A DNA stretch of 10,450 nucleotides, taken from assembly GCA_934678955.1 (NCBI GenBank), contig CAKUSI010000117.1:1-10450 (forward strand). Reading direction: 5' to 3'. Shown here in pieces: positions 1 to 6,281 of this stretch. This stretch comes from an uncultured Austwickia sp. Its GTDB lineage: Bacteria > Actinomycetota > Actinomycetes > Actinomycetales > Dermatophilaceae. The translations under genes were made by a program, and so were the position numbers. Within the stretch, counting starts at the first letter, position 1. The number at the start of each line of letters is the position of its first letter. The notes under the pieces are model-generated. The model was not told the DNA's origin and made no database searches. It worked only from the letters and a program-made list of their open reading frames with translations.

Positions 1-617
1 TCTGCCACGCGATCGAGTAGGTCGCGGTGGCCAGCAGGGTAAGGACGGTCGACGCCGTTGGCGAGGATCGCGACCGTGTCGCCTCCTGCGGCGAGGGCAG
101 CCTGGTGAGCGGCACCTTCGATCCCGTAGGCACCGCCGGCGACGACTACTCGTTCGTCGGCAGCGGCGGAGGCGGCCAGTTCGCGAGCAACGTGGTCGCC
201 GTATGAGGTGGATGCCCGTGAACCGGTGATCGTGACGAAATTTTGCATCGGGCGGGCGAGGAAGGACGACGCGCCGCGAGTCCACAGCACGTATGGGGCG
301 ACATCGCCAAGATCGTTGAGAGCGGCGGGCCAGTCGGAGTCCATTGGGATGAGCGCTCGAACACCAGACTGCTGTATCTGGCCGATGCGCACAGCCAGGT
401 CATTCGCCCCCCGTGCGCTGAAACGGTCGCGCCAGACCTGCGCATTCACGGCGCTGAGACCCGCGACCGCTCCGTCGCGCTCGGCGAGCCAGAGCGTCTC
501 GACAGCTCCGAAGCGGGCCAGGATGCGGCCCGTCACCGGATCGTTGGGCTCGACGAGCATAGACAGCACCATCCGCGCGGTTCGTTCGTCGGTCGCCAGC
601 CCACTCAAGCTCAGCAT
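1..617 (-). CDS. DprA/Smf-family DNA-processing protein, 3' end cut by window edge
   Basis: This is the N-terminal 205 residues of a DprA (Smf) protein; the C-terminus lies outside the window. DprA proteins have a Rossmann-like fold, bind single-stranded DNA and load RecA during natural transformation; paralogues also occur on mobile and defence islands. Seen here: a helical N-terminal region (about 1-85), then the nucleotide-fold core with TGSRASTSYG at 131-140, GGAYGIEGAAH at 161-171 and GVDRPYPAGHRDL at 188-200, all in the family order and spacing. The family motif is normally G-I-D; here it is G-I-E. The ATG at 617 is preceded by GAGAGGAA, a good ribosome-binding site. The gene follows the helix-turn-helix gene by 74 bp on the same strand and may be co-transcribed. 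That context, rather than the usual housekeeping one, suggests an accessory paralogue; this is inference. Family call is secure, role is not. Confidence 0.88.
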   Translation of the reverse strand, partial: MLSLSGLATDERTARMVLSMLVEPNDPVTGRILARFGAVETLWLAERDGAVAGLSAVNAQVWRDRFSARGANDLAVRIGQIQQSGVRALIPMDSDWPAALNDLGDVAPYVLWTRGASSFLARPMQNFVTITGSRASTSYGDHVARELAASAAADERVVVAGGAYGIEGAAHQAALAAGGDTVAILANGVDRPYPAGHRDLLDRVA

Positions 618-691
618 TGTCGGTTCCTCTCGGCGTTCGTTACCGACGAGGTGCGCCGACAGCCCCAGTGGATCAGCGGCGCCGAGGTGCG

Positions 692-1381
692 CTATGAATC
701 GCTGGCCTCGTCCATGATGAGCCCAGCCTCCACCAGTGCTGCACGCACGGCCTTGCGGTCGACACCCATCCGGCGGCCGATCGCCCGCATCGACACACCC
801 GCCCGCGCCAGCCGTACGGCCTCCGCCTTCTCGTCGAGGCCGAGCCCCGGCCGACGACTCGGCACGTTCCGGCGGCGGAGGTGGGCGAACACCGTGGCAC
901 GGTGGATGCCGTACCGCTCGGCGAGTGCCTTGACTCCCTTCCCGGCCAGGTAGTCGCCGACGAGAGTGTCCACCTCAGCAGCGGTCAGAAAAGTTTGAGC
1001 CGTCTCGACAGTCCTCACGACCGGCCCCCGATCGTCCCTCGGAGCGCTAATCTGGGGACGCCGGGAGACCTCGTAGACCCCACGGTTCATGCGGTTGACT
1101 AGGGTTTTTGTCTTCGGGGAGGAGTTGCCGAACGTGCTACCCAGGCACCCTGATGTGGCGAGGTTCAAACCCTCGACCGGAGGAACCGCTCCGGTTCGGG
1201 TCTGAACCTCGTCACTTTTCTGTGTCTCGGCGGCCCAGTTCAGGGCGTTCGCGTGAACCTCGTCCTCCATCGGGACCGTTTCCGGGCGCTGAGACACCCG
1301 GTAGACGCCCCGCTTCCAGCGTGTGACCAGGGTCTTTAGGCCCGGGGTGAGGTTGGAGAACGTACTACGCAGGGACCCCAA
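692..1381 (-). CDS. Tandem helix-turn-helix (resolvase/Hin-like) DNA-binding protein with duplicated N-terminal module
   Basis: The open frame encodes up to 229 residues. The C-terminal half (about 130-220) carries two helix-turn-helix motifs: VKALAERYGIHRATVFAHLR at about 150-169 and MRAIGRRMGVDRKAVRAAL at about 198-216. This is the arrangement of the DNA-binding part of serine resolvases and of stand-alone actinobacterial HTH proteins; no recombinase catalytic domain is visible. The N-terminal half holds two diverged copies of a 34-residue basic segment (2-35 and 78-111; shared core K-T-L-V-x-R-x-x-R-G-V-Y-x-V-S-x-R-P). The start is uncertain. TTG at 1381 gives the longest frame but has no ribosome-binding site; ATG at 1270, ATG at 1090 or GTG at 1018 (just before the HTH domain, with a GGGGG upstream) are alternatives. 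It lies 74 bp upstream of dprA on the same strand. A regulator or recombination accessory role is inference. Confidence 0.7.
   Translation of the reverse strand: MGSLRSTFSNLTPGLKTLVTRWKRGVYRVSQRPETVPMEDEVHANALNWAAETQKSDEVQTRTGAVPPVEGLNLATSGCLGSTFGNSSPKTKTLVNRMNRGVYEVSRRPQISAPRDDRGPVVRTVETAQTFLTAAEVDTLVGDYLAGKGVKALAERYGIHRATVFAHLRRRNVPSRRPGLGLDEKAEAVRLARAGVSMRAIGRRMGVDRKAVRAALVEAGLIMDEASDS
1155..1215 (+). other. 61-nt imperfect hairpin, terminator-like on the plus strand
   Basis: The outer arms GTGGCGAGGTTCA (1155-1167) and TGAACCTCGTCAC (1203-1215) pair at 12 of 13 positions, the thirteenth being G-U in a plus-strand transcript. Inside them ACCC (1169-1172) pairs with GGGT (1198-1201), and CCGGAG (1177-1182) with CTCCGG (1189-1194) around a 6-nt loop. 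TTTT follows at 1216-1219. The wobble pairs and the T run favour a plus-strand RNA, that is, antisense to the helix-turn-helix gene. It may be a terminator, a protein-binding palindrome or a recombination site; sequence alone does not decide. Confidence 0.55.
1203..1264. repeat. TGAACCTCGTC direct repeat
   Basis: The 11-mer TGAACCTCGTC occurs exactly at 1203-1213 and 1254-1264, 51 bp apart. Its core in reverse orientation (CGAGGTTCA) is at 1159-1167, so three copies lie within about 105 bp. They may be binding sites for the helix-turn-helix protein encoded over them; this is inference. Confidence 0.6.
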
Positions 1382-1538
1382 AGAAAAGGCGCGCTCTGAC
1401 AGAGAACCAGTCGGTCCGTGTTTTCCGACGACGAGCTACCGGGTTGGCCTTACCGGCCGCCCAGCGAGACGATGAATCCATGCCGAGTGCTGATCCCTGG
1501 TGCCGCGCCGCCCCATGCCGACGGCCGACAAGCAGGGC

Positions 1539-1573
1539 TTGTATCGCGTATCGCTACACGTTACGCTAGCCAT
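1539..1573 (+). promoter_or_regulatory. higBA promoter with overlapping palindromic operator
   Basis: TTGTAT at 1539-1544 and TACGCT at 1562-1567 (fits TAnnnT) are separated by 17 bp, so a transcript would begin at about 1574, exactly at the GTG of the toxin gene. Between and over these elements lies GCGTA-N-CG-N5-CG-N-TACGC (1546-1566), a palindrome with 14 of 20 paired positions. Read as direct repeats, CGTATCGCTA (1547-1556) and CGTTACGCTA (1559-1568) repeat with a 12-bp period. An operator here fits the known autorepression of higBA-type modules by HigA. Confidence 0.55.
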
Positions 1574-1852
1574 GTGATCGTCAGCTTCCGGCACAAGGGG
1601 CTGGAACGGCTGTACCGCGACGGTTCAAAGAAGGGCGTTCAGGCCTCTCACGTCCCCAAGCTGCTGCGCATCCTGTCGCTGCTAGACGTGGCGCAGACCC
1701 CCGACGATCTCGCTATTCCGTCGTTTCGGACCCACTCCCTCAAAGGAGACCTAGCCGGGCACTGGTCAGTCTGGGTGAATGGCAACTGGCGGGTCACATT
1801 CCGCTTCCTTGAGCGCGATGTCGAGCTCGTCGACTATCAGGACTACCACTGA
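1574..1852 (+). CDS. higB: HigB-like toxin (RelE/ParE superfamily, plasmid-maintenance killer type)
   Basis: The 92-residue protein matches the HigB family in full length. HigB toxins are ribosome-dependent mRNA endonucleases that cut translated mRNA and are neutralised by HigA. Visible family marks are VSFRHKGLERLY near the N-terminus, the core LKGDLAGHWSVWVNGNWRVT (about 58-77), and the C-terminal YQDYH with the terminal histidine typical of the family. The open frame extends upstream to 1418, but those residues do not look like HigB. GTG 1574 gives the usual length and coincides with the predicted transcription start, so translation is probably leaderless; there is no Shine-Dalgarno sequence. 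The antitoxin gene begins 16 bp after the stop. Toxin-first order is characteristic of higBA. Confidence 0.9.
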   Translation: MIVSFRHKGLERLYRDGSKKGVQASHVPKLLRILSLLDVAQTPDDLAIPSFRTHSLKGDLAGHWSVWVNGNWRVTFRFLERDVELVDYQDYH

Positions 1853-1868
1853 CCAGGAGGTGGAGAAC

Positions 1869-2156
1869 ATGGCAATGAAGACCCCGATCCATCCCGGCGA
1901 GATCCTCCGCGAGGACGTGCTGGCCGATCGCGGACTGAGCGTCGGGGAGACCGCGTCCCGACTTGGGATCTCGCGGGTGACGTTGAGTCGCGTGCTGCAC
2001 GGTCACGCCCGCGTGAGCCCCAACCTTGCTGTTCGACTGGAGGAGGCTGGCGTTGGCACCGCCCGCGTCTGGCTGGCCCTTCAGTCGGCACACGACCTTG
2101 CGGTCGAGCGCGCCGCCGGACTCCCGGCCGTTCGCAGGCTCGATTCCGTCGCCTGA
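1869..2156 (+). CDS. higA: HigA-like antitoxin, XRE-family helix-turn-helix
   Basis: This 95-residue protein is the cognate antitoxin: it binds and inhibits the toxin and represses the operon through its helix-turn-helix. It starts with the family signature PIHPGEILREDVL (residues 5-17), followed by the helix-turn-helix around VGETASRLGISRVTLSRVLH (about 24-43), and the C-terminal V-W-L-A-L-Q-S-A-H-D-L-A segment typical of HigA/VapI antitoxins. The ATG at 1869 was chosen because a perfect AGGAGG (1855-1860) lies 8 nt upstream; the open frame reaches back to 1779, but that part overlaps the toxin gene in another frame. A second ATG two codons later (1875) is possible. It is presumably co-transcribed with the toxin from the promoter at 1539-1573. 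Confidence 0.92.
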   Translation: MAMKTPIHPGEILREDVLADRGLSVGETASRLGISRVTLSRVLHGHARVSPNLAVRLEEAGVGTARVWLALQSAHDLAVERAAGLPAVRRLDSVA

Positions 2157-2162
2157 AAGGCA

Positions 2163-2177
2163 GGCGGCCTCGCCGCC
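2163..2177 (+). terminator. GC-rich stem-loop after higA
   Basis: GGCGGC, the loop CTC, and GCCGCC form a perfect 6-bp stem 6 nt after the higA stop codon. No T run follows, so this is at best a weak or factor-assisted terminator. The position at the end of the operon is the main support. Confidence 0.4.
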
Positions 2178-2228
2178 GGGCGGAACGCGGACGCCAGCAG
2201 GCGGACGCATCAGATCCGGCCGCGCACA

Positions 2229-2283
2229 TAGTCAACGAGATTGCGCGCCAGTCGGGATTGGTGAGCCGCCCGTCGAGGTCGAC
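2229..2283 (-). pseudogene. 55-nt remnant of an alpha/beta-hydrolase gene
   Basis: This stretch matches 3933-3988, inside the intact alpha/beta-hydrolase gene, at 50 of 55 aligned positions with a one-base deletion (my hand alignment). In translation the remnant reads DLDGRLTNPD and, after the frameshift, ARNLVDY; the intact protein has DLDWRLTNPD-M-ARNFADY at about 228-245. Sequence on either side shows no similarity to the hydrolase gene, so only a scrap remains. It has the same orientation as the intact gene. The donor could be this copy or another paralogue. Confidence 0.75.
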
Positions 2284-2453
2284 GGCGTTTGCGTCGTCCC
2301 CGCCCGGTTCCGGGGCTTCCTTCTGGTCGCCGCCGTGCCGGGCCCAGGGAGCGTCCTCCTGTCGTCGGCTGGCGCCCGGCGAACCGGGTGACCAGACTTC
2401 TCAGTGTGGGTTTGGAGTCCACAGCTCAAGCAGGACCGTGCGAAGGAGTCGCC

Positions 2454-2762
2454 ATGCAGAACGCCTGTACACACCTGGACCTGGCCCGCGAGGTCGAGCC
2501 GTCCGCCAACGGATGTGAAGACTGCCTCCGAACCGGCGGTCGATGGGTTCACCTGCGCATCTGCATGATCTGCGGCCACGTCGGCTGCTGTGACAGCTCC
2601 CCGAACCGGCACGCGACCGCCCATTGGCACGCCAACCCGGAGCACCCTCTCATCCGATCGTTCGAGCCCGGTGAGAACTGGTGGTGGTGCTACGCGGACG
2701 AGCTCGCCTTCGACGTCGACGGCGCCGAGCCCGCTCCCTCGTATCGCAAAGGTGCTCAGTGA
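2454..2762 (+). CDS. UBP-type zinc-finger protein
   Basis: The protein has 102 residues and consists almost entirely of a ZnF-UBP domain, the fold that in eukaryotes recognises the free C-terminus of ubiquitin. Small stand-alone versions are common in actinobacteria and their role there is not established. The metal ligands can be read directly: C5-x-H7, C21-x2-C24, C37-x2-C40, C45, H53, H57 and H64, with the typical ICxxCGxVGCCDSS...HxxxH run. Start ATG 2454 has GAAGGAG 5 nt upstream; the frame is open back to 2289 without family similarity. The stop overlaps the start of the next gene by 4 nt, implying translational coupling. Confidence 0.87.
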   Translation: MQNACTHLDLAREVEPSANGCEDCLRTGGRWVHLRICMICGHVGCCDSSPNRHATAHWHANPEHPLIRSFEPGENWWWCYADELAFDVDGAEPAPSYRKGAQ

Positions 2763-3697
2763 CCAACACCGACGAGACCACCACCGACGTGACCACCACC
2801 GACGCCTGGCCGCAGCTGCCGGTCGCGAGCTGGCTCGACACACGCGACACGTTCACCCTGTGGCTCCAGGTGATCGGCAAGATCCGCCTGGCCCGCACGC
2901 CCCTGCTCAGGCACTGGTGGAACGTGCCGCTCTATGTCGGCGCACGAGGGCTCACGACGTCCCTGATGCCGGACGGCCCGGGGCGCAGCTTCAGCATCGA
3001 CCTGGACCTCATCGATCACCACCTCGACATCCAGACCACGCGCGGGGAATCCGACCGCATGAACCTGGAGCCGATGACCGTCAAGGACTTCTATGCCGAG
3101 TTGACGGGTCGGCTCGATCGGCTGGGCCTGGGCACCGACATCTGGACCATGCCCGTGGAAATCCCCGACGCCATCCCCTTCGACGAGGACGACACCCACA
3201 GCTCCTACGACGCCGCCAGCGTCACCGCGTTCTGGCGCACTCTGGTCGAGACCGAACGCGTCTTCGACATCTTCCAGGCCCGCTTCGTCGGAAAATCCAG
3301 CCCGGTCCACCTGTTCTGGGGAGCCCTCGATCTCGCGGTGACCCGCTTCTCCGGACGCGGGGCTCCGCCGCACCCCGGAGGTGCGCCGAACTGTGGGCCG
3401 CACGTGATGCATGAGGCTTACTCTCGCGAGGTCAGCAGCGCCGGATACTGGCCCGGCGGCGACGGAGAGGGAATCTTCTACTCCTACGCCTACCCCGAAC
3501 CCGACGGCTATCGGGCCCGACCGGCCGGGCCCGGTGAGGCCCAGTGGGACACCGACCTTGGTGAGTTCGTGCTGCCGTACACCGCCGTTCGAACCGCCGC
3601 CGACCCGGACGCGATGCTGCTCGAGTTTCTGCAAGCCACCTACGCGGCGGCCGCTGAGACCGCCGCCTGGGACCGCGGCCACCTGGAACGTCCCTGA
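2759..3697 (+). CDS. DUF5996 family protein
   Basis: The 312-residue protein matches my recollection of the DUF5996 family over its full length. Recognisable blocks are WPQLPVASWLDTRDTFTLW near the N-terminus, HWWNVPLYVGARGLTTS, then IPFDEDDTHSSYD, GKSSPVHLFWGALDLAVTRF with GRGAPPHPGG, and the C-terminal SSAGYWPGG and YSYAYPEPDGY. Function is unknown; the many aromatic, His and Asp positions suggest an enzyme, but that is inference. The GTG start overlaps the stop of the zinc-finger gene (GTGA, 2759-2762) with AAAGG 7 nt upstream, so the two are very probably one operon. The gene converges on the hydrolase with a 21-bp gap and no clear terminator. Confidence 0.85.
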   Translation: MTNTDETTTDVTTTDAWPQLPVASWLDTRDTFTLWLQVIGKIRLARTPLLRHWWNVPLYVGARGLTTSLMPDGPGRSFSIDLDLIDHHLDIQTTRGESDRMNLEPMTVKDFYAELTGRLDRLGLGTDIWTMPVEIPDAIPFDEDDTHSSYDAASVTAFWRTLVETERVFDIFQARFVGKSSPVHLFWGALDLAVTRFSGRGAPPHPGGAPNCGPHVMHEAYSREVSSAGYWPGGDGEGIFYSYAYPEPDGYRARPAGPGEAQWDTDLGEFVLPYTAVRTAADPDAMLLEFLQATYAAAAETAAWDRGHLERP

Positions 3698-3718
3698 GCG
3701 AGCGAACCGACCACGCGA

Positions 3719-4666
3719 TCAGACCGTCGAGGAATCGCCGCGAGCCATGAACGTGTCGAGGGCGGCCTTGCCCTCGGTCTCGTGCCCGACCATGAGGTGG
3801 CCACCGGTCTCGTACGCGATGAAGGTGAGGTCCGGAAACCGCTGCGCGGCTGCGGACATCTGGGCGAACTTCGACACACGATCGTCGCGTGCGTGAAGGA
3901 TCAGCGTGGGGACCTTGAGGTCCTCGATGGGGTAGTCCGCGAAATTGCGCGCCATGTCGGGGTTGGTGAGCCGCCAGTCGAGGTCGACATCCACCCGCCG
4001 CGGGGCGATGGGCACCATCCCGTGGATCGTATCGGGGCTCATTCCCATCGCGACATCGAAGAACGGGTTGAGCAGGAACATGGCGAAATCATTGGTGAGA
4101 AACGGTGGCGGCGCCTGGTAGCCCCGGGCCCTGGTCGGAGGCTCGACCGACGGTGGCGCCGAGCTGTACAGGATGAGCCCCTTCGTGCGCTCCGGATGGT
4201 CGAGCGCGAACCGGATGGCCGGGGTTCCTCCGGCCGAGGCGCCGAGCACGTACGTCCTGTCGACGCCGAGCACGTCCAGCAGCTCGACGAACGCCTCCGC
4301 CTGGTCGCCGGGCGTGCCCTCACCGCGCACGTCGCTCCCGAGATAGCCGAAGCGGCTGGGGGCGATGATGCGGTTGCTGCCCAGCCGGTCTCGGACGTTC
4401 TCCAAGGCCTGGTCGTACCCACCGAACAGGCCGTGCACGGACAGGATCGGCTCGCCCTCCCCCTCGTCGAGGTACGTCATCGCTCCGTAGGAGAGGTGGG
4501 CCGTCCGTGCTTCATACTCGGCAAGCCGCATCCGGGCGCGGCGAACCGACCGGCGGCACCGCAAGGCGGCGACTGCGGCATACGACCCCGCGAGGGCGAC
4601 CGAGACGAGACCGGCCTGAGCGGCTCGAACAGTGCGACCCCCGATCCTCGGTTGACTCCCACCCAT
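3719..4666 (-). CDS. Membrane-anchored alpha/beta hydrolase
   Basis: The 315-residue protein has an alpha/beta-hydrolase fold. One hydrophobic segment at about 16-35 followed by Arg-rich sequence suggests an N-terminal membrane anchor with the enzyme on one face of the membrane. Catalytic marks are the oxyanion HG at 78-79 (SVHGLFGG), the nucleophile S144 in G-A-S-A-G-G, an acid at D261 or D262 (HARDDRV), and H290 (GGHLMVGH). The substrate cannot be told; esterase, lipase or haloperoxidase-like activity are all possible. Start ATG 4666 has a G-rich stretch about 8 nt upstream; GTG 4675 is an alternative and the frame is open to 4777, but that extension looks like chance. A decayed piece of a related gene is at 2229-2283. 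It is divergent from the next gene. Confidence 0.86.
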   Translation of the reverse strand: MGGSQPRIGGRTVRAAQAGLVSVALAGSYAAVAALRCRRSVRRARMRLAEYEARTAHLSYGAMTYLDEGEGEPILSVHGLFGGYDQALENVRDRLGSNRIIAPSRFGYLGSDVRGEGTPGDQAEAFVELLDVLGVDRTYVLGASAGGTPAIRFALDHPERTKGLILYSSAPPSVEPPTRARGYQAPPPFLTNDFAMFLLNPFFDVAMGMSPDTIHGMVPIAPRRVDVDLDWRLTNPDMARNFADYPIEDLKVPTLILHARDDRVSKFAQMSAAAQRFPDLTFIAYETGGHLMVGHETEGKAALDTFMARGDSSTV

Positions 4667-4937
4667 CGACCACACCCCCCGCTGTGCCGAGACCACCGGT
4701 GTTCGGCCCGCGGATGAACTCCCGGCGGCGAACACGTGAACCTCGCGCTGGCGCCGCCGCGGTGAGGCCTCCATCACGCGCCTCCATCACGCCGACACGG
4801 CTGCCTCGCCTCGGCCACCGCCTGTCGAACCCTCGGATCCAGGGCGCGGACGAAGACTTATACATGAACGTGCACAACGCGATGTCGTTGTCGTTGACCG
4901 GTGATGATCTCGTTCCAGCGGACCTGGAGGATCTGAC
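4667..4937. other. Divergent intergenic region between hydrolase and membrane-protein genes
   Basis: It must contain promoters for both directions, but none is convincing; TTATAC near 4859 resembles a -10 for the plus-strand gene without a good -35. A perfect 13-bp tandem repeat lies at 4767-4792, and GGCGGCG/CGCCGCC arms flank a spacer containing CACGTG near 4722-4757. Open frames crossing it (for example from ATG 4864) show no ribosome-binding site or family likeness. Confidence 0.5.
4767..4792. repeat. Perfect tandem 13-bp repeat
   Basis: GCCTCCATCACGC occurs twice head to tail (4767-4779 and 4780-4792) in the divergent intergenic region. Two units only; it could be a slippage product or a pair of regulator sites. 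Confidence 0.75.
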
Positions 4938-6248
4938 ATGTCCGTCGTCTCCCTCGGCGCGCTGGTGCTGGCGTTGGGGGCCGTGGCGTTCGCCGTCCTC
5001 GACCTCCGCGTCGCCACCGCCTGCCTCGTCGGCGCCGGCGCGTTGGCTGCTGTCGCGCTCGTCCGGGGCGAAGGGGTGTGGCCGGCCCGGGGCGCGCTCG
5101 CGCTCGTCCTCGTGGGCGCGCTCCTCGCCGGCTGGGAGTTCTGGGACCTACGGCGGCCCGCGCCCCCGTCCTCGCCGGGCCTCGCGGTCCCCGAAAGCCA
5201 CGGCCAGGACCGCGAGGTGCTGCTCCCCCTCACGGTCCAGCGGGCGCCGATCACGCGCCTGGCGCTCCTCGAGTTCGCTGCGGACGCCGACCCGGTCTAC
5301 CAGGGCCTGGAGCCCCAGTTCCTCGAGCGTGGCAACGAACGCGGTATGCGGATCATCGCCTACCGACAGGATGGCTACGTCGACTTCTACGACGACCTGA
5401 CCCTCTCGCCGCAGACCGGGGAGGACAGTCGGGTCACCGGCAAGGGCATGCTCAATTACCGCCACACCGACCTGGGCCGTCCCCTCCTCGAGGTCGACGC
5501 GCAGGGTCGGGTCCGCATCGAGTTCTCGTTCGTCGACGTTGAGGGCCGACGCATCCGGGCGGGCATCCGCGAACACACCACCCGCCGCTCGGTGCCGCTC
5601 AACCTGCTGGCGCCCGTCGGGATGTCGTCCACCGATCCGGCGTACTTCCCGCTCTTCCTCATGCACGGCTTCGAGTTCATCCGGCTCGGTGGCACGGAGC
5701 TGGACGTGAGGATCGACGACGAAGCCATCGCGTTGTCCGACTTCCCCGTCCCGCTGCCGGTCCAGGGCCAGCGGCGCAGCTTCGCCAAGTACACGATGAA
5801 CTCAGAGATCACGGAGGTCTTCCCCACCGGCCACACGCGTCTGGAGCGCGTCACGACCGACGGTGACATCCATCAGAACGGCGGCACCACCTACGCGTTC
5901 GACGGGCCCCACCTCGCGCGCATCACCTCCGGGAGCACCGAGTTCGTCTTCGACCCCGCACTCGACCTCACCCGCTCCGGCCATGGCGCCTTCACCATGA
6001 CCTCCCACCCCGACCTGGGACGCATCGCCGGCCATTACCGCGTGGAGACCGACGGAGCCCGCACCAGGCTGACCATCGAGCTGGACAAGGTGTACGCCCC
6101 GCGTCAGCGCGGGCTCCTGTATCGAGTCATCGTGAGCGACTCGTCGATGTTCGCGAAGTGGCCCACGGCATACCGGTATGAGGCGACGATCGACCGCGAC
6201 ACCGGCACCATCGCCGCCACCTGGACCAACGACCGCCCGCATCGATAG
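4938..6248 (+). CDS. Membrane-anchored protein of unknown function, 436 residues
   Basis: I do not recognise the family. The first 70 residues contain three closely spaced hydrophobic stretches (about 5-23, 27-43 and 51-68), followed by a proline-rich linker and a soluble domain of about 350 residues rich in beta-strand-like alternation and charged residues. Notable blocks are PLTVQRAPITRLALLEF (about 98-114), YRQDGYVDFYDDLTLSP, IEFSFVDVEGRRI and the C-terminal YRYEATIDRDTGTIAATW. The repeated Thr/Arg/Tyr strands resemble lipid- or ligand-binding beta barrels, but this is only an impression. ATG 4938 has GGAGG (4926-4930) 7 nt upstream. It stands alone: divergent from the hydrolase and convergent with the LysR gene (33-bp gap). 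Confidence 0.8.
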   Translation: MSVVSLGALVLALGAVAFAVLDLRVATACLVGAGALAAVALVRGEGVWPARGALALVLVGALLAGWEFWDLRRPAPPSSPGLAVPESHGQDREVLLPLTVQRAPITRLALLEFAADADPVYQGLEPQFLERGNERGMRIIAYRQDGYVDFYDDLTLSPQTGEDSRVTGKGMLNYRHTDLGRPLLEVDAQGRVRIEFSFVDVEGRRIRAGIREHTTRRSVPLNLLAPVGMSSTDPAYFPLFLMHGFEFIRLGGTELDVRIDDEAIALSDFPVPLPVQGQRRSFAKYTMNSEITEVFPTGHTRLERVTTDGDIHQNGGTTYAFDGPHLARITSGSTEFVFDPALDLTRSGHGAFTMTSHPDLGRIAGHYRVETDGARTRLTIELDKVYAPRQRGLLYRVIVSDSSMFAKWPTAYRYEATIDRDTGTIAATWTNDRPHR

Positions 6249-6281
6249 TTGCGCGGTGAGCAACCCCTCTGTGCCGCCCGA

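Larger units (their letters stand above)
1028..1378 (-). repeat. Two diverged direct copies of a roughly 100-bp module
   Basis: Reading the minus strand, the stretch from about 1378 to 1280 and the stretch from about 1150 to 1052 align without gaps over 99 nt, with 31 mismatches by my hand count (about 68% identity). Translated in the same frame they share 20 of 33 residues, including GVY and KTLV cores. At least nine of the differences are synonymous, which suggests that both copies were translated and selected as protein after duplication. The spacer between them (about 1151-1279) contains the large hairpin and CGAGGTTCA motifs. Confidence 0.7.
2157..2453. other. Gene-free stretch between higA and the zinc-finger gene
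   Basis: No credible gene is present; open frames here are shadows in GC-rich sequence. It holds the stem-loop at 2163-2177, the hydrolase scrap at 2229-2283, and a hairpin CCCGG-CGAA-CCGGG at 2375-2388. The 150 bp before 2454 should hold the promoter of the next operon, but I see no convincing -35/-10 pair. Confidence 0.6.

Noticed and set aside
208..953. Long plus-strand frames across the left end
   Set aside because: They are antisense to the DprA and HTH genes, have no ribosome-binding site and show Arg/Ser/Pro-rich composition typical of GC-rich shadow frames.
1159..1175. A perfect tRNA T-arm look-alike (CGAGG-TTCAAAC-CCTCG)
   Set aside because: No acceptor, D-arm or anticodon arm can be paired around it at tRNA distances; it is better explained as part of the larger hairpin at 1155-1215.
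692..1381. A complete serine recombinase or invertase
   Set aside because: Only the helix-turn-helix part is present; no catalytic Ser region or resolvase core was found in any frame nearby.
1418..1573. N-terminal extension of the HigB frame from ATG 1418
   Set aside because: The extra 52 residues do not resemble HigB, and GTG 1574 gives standard length and agrees with the promoter.
2756..3682. A 308-residue minus-strand frame
   Set aside because: It is the antisense shadow of the DUF5996 gene, whose plus-strand translation matches a known family throughout.
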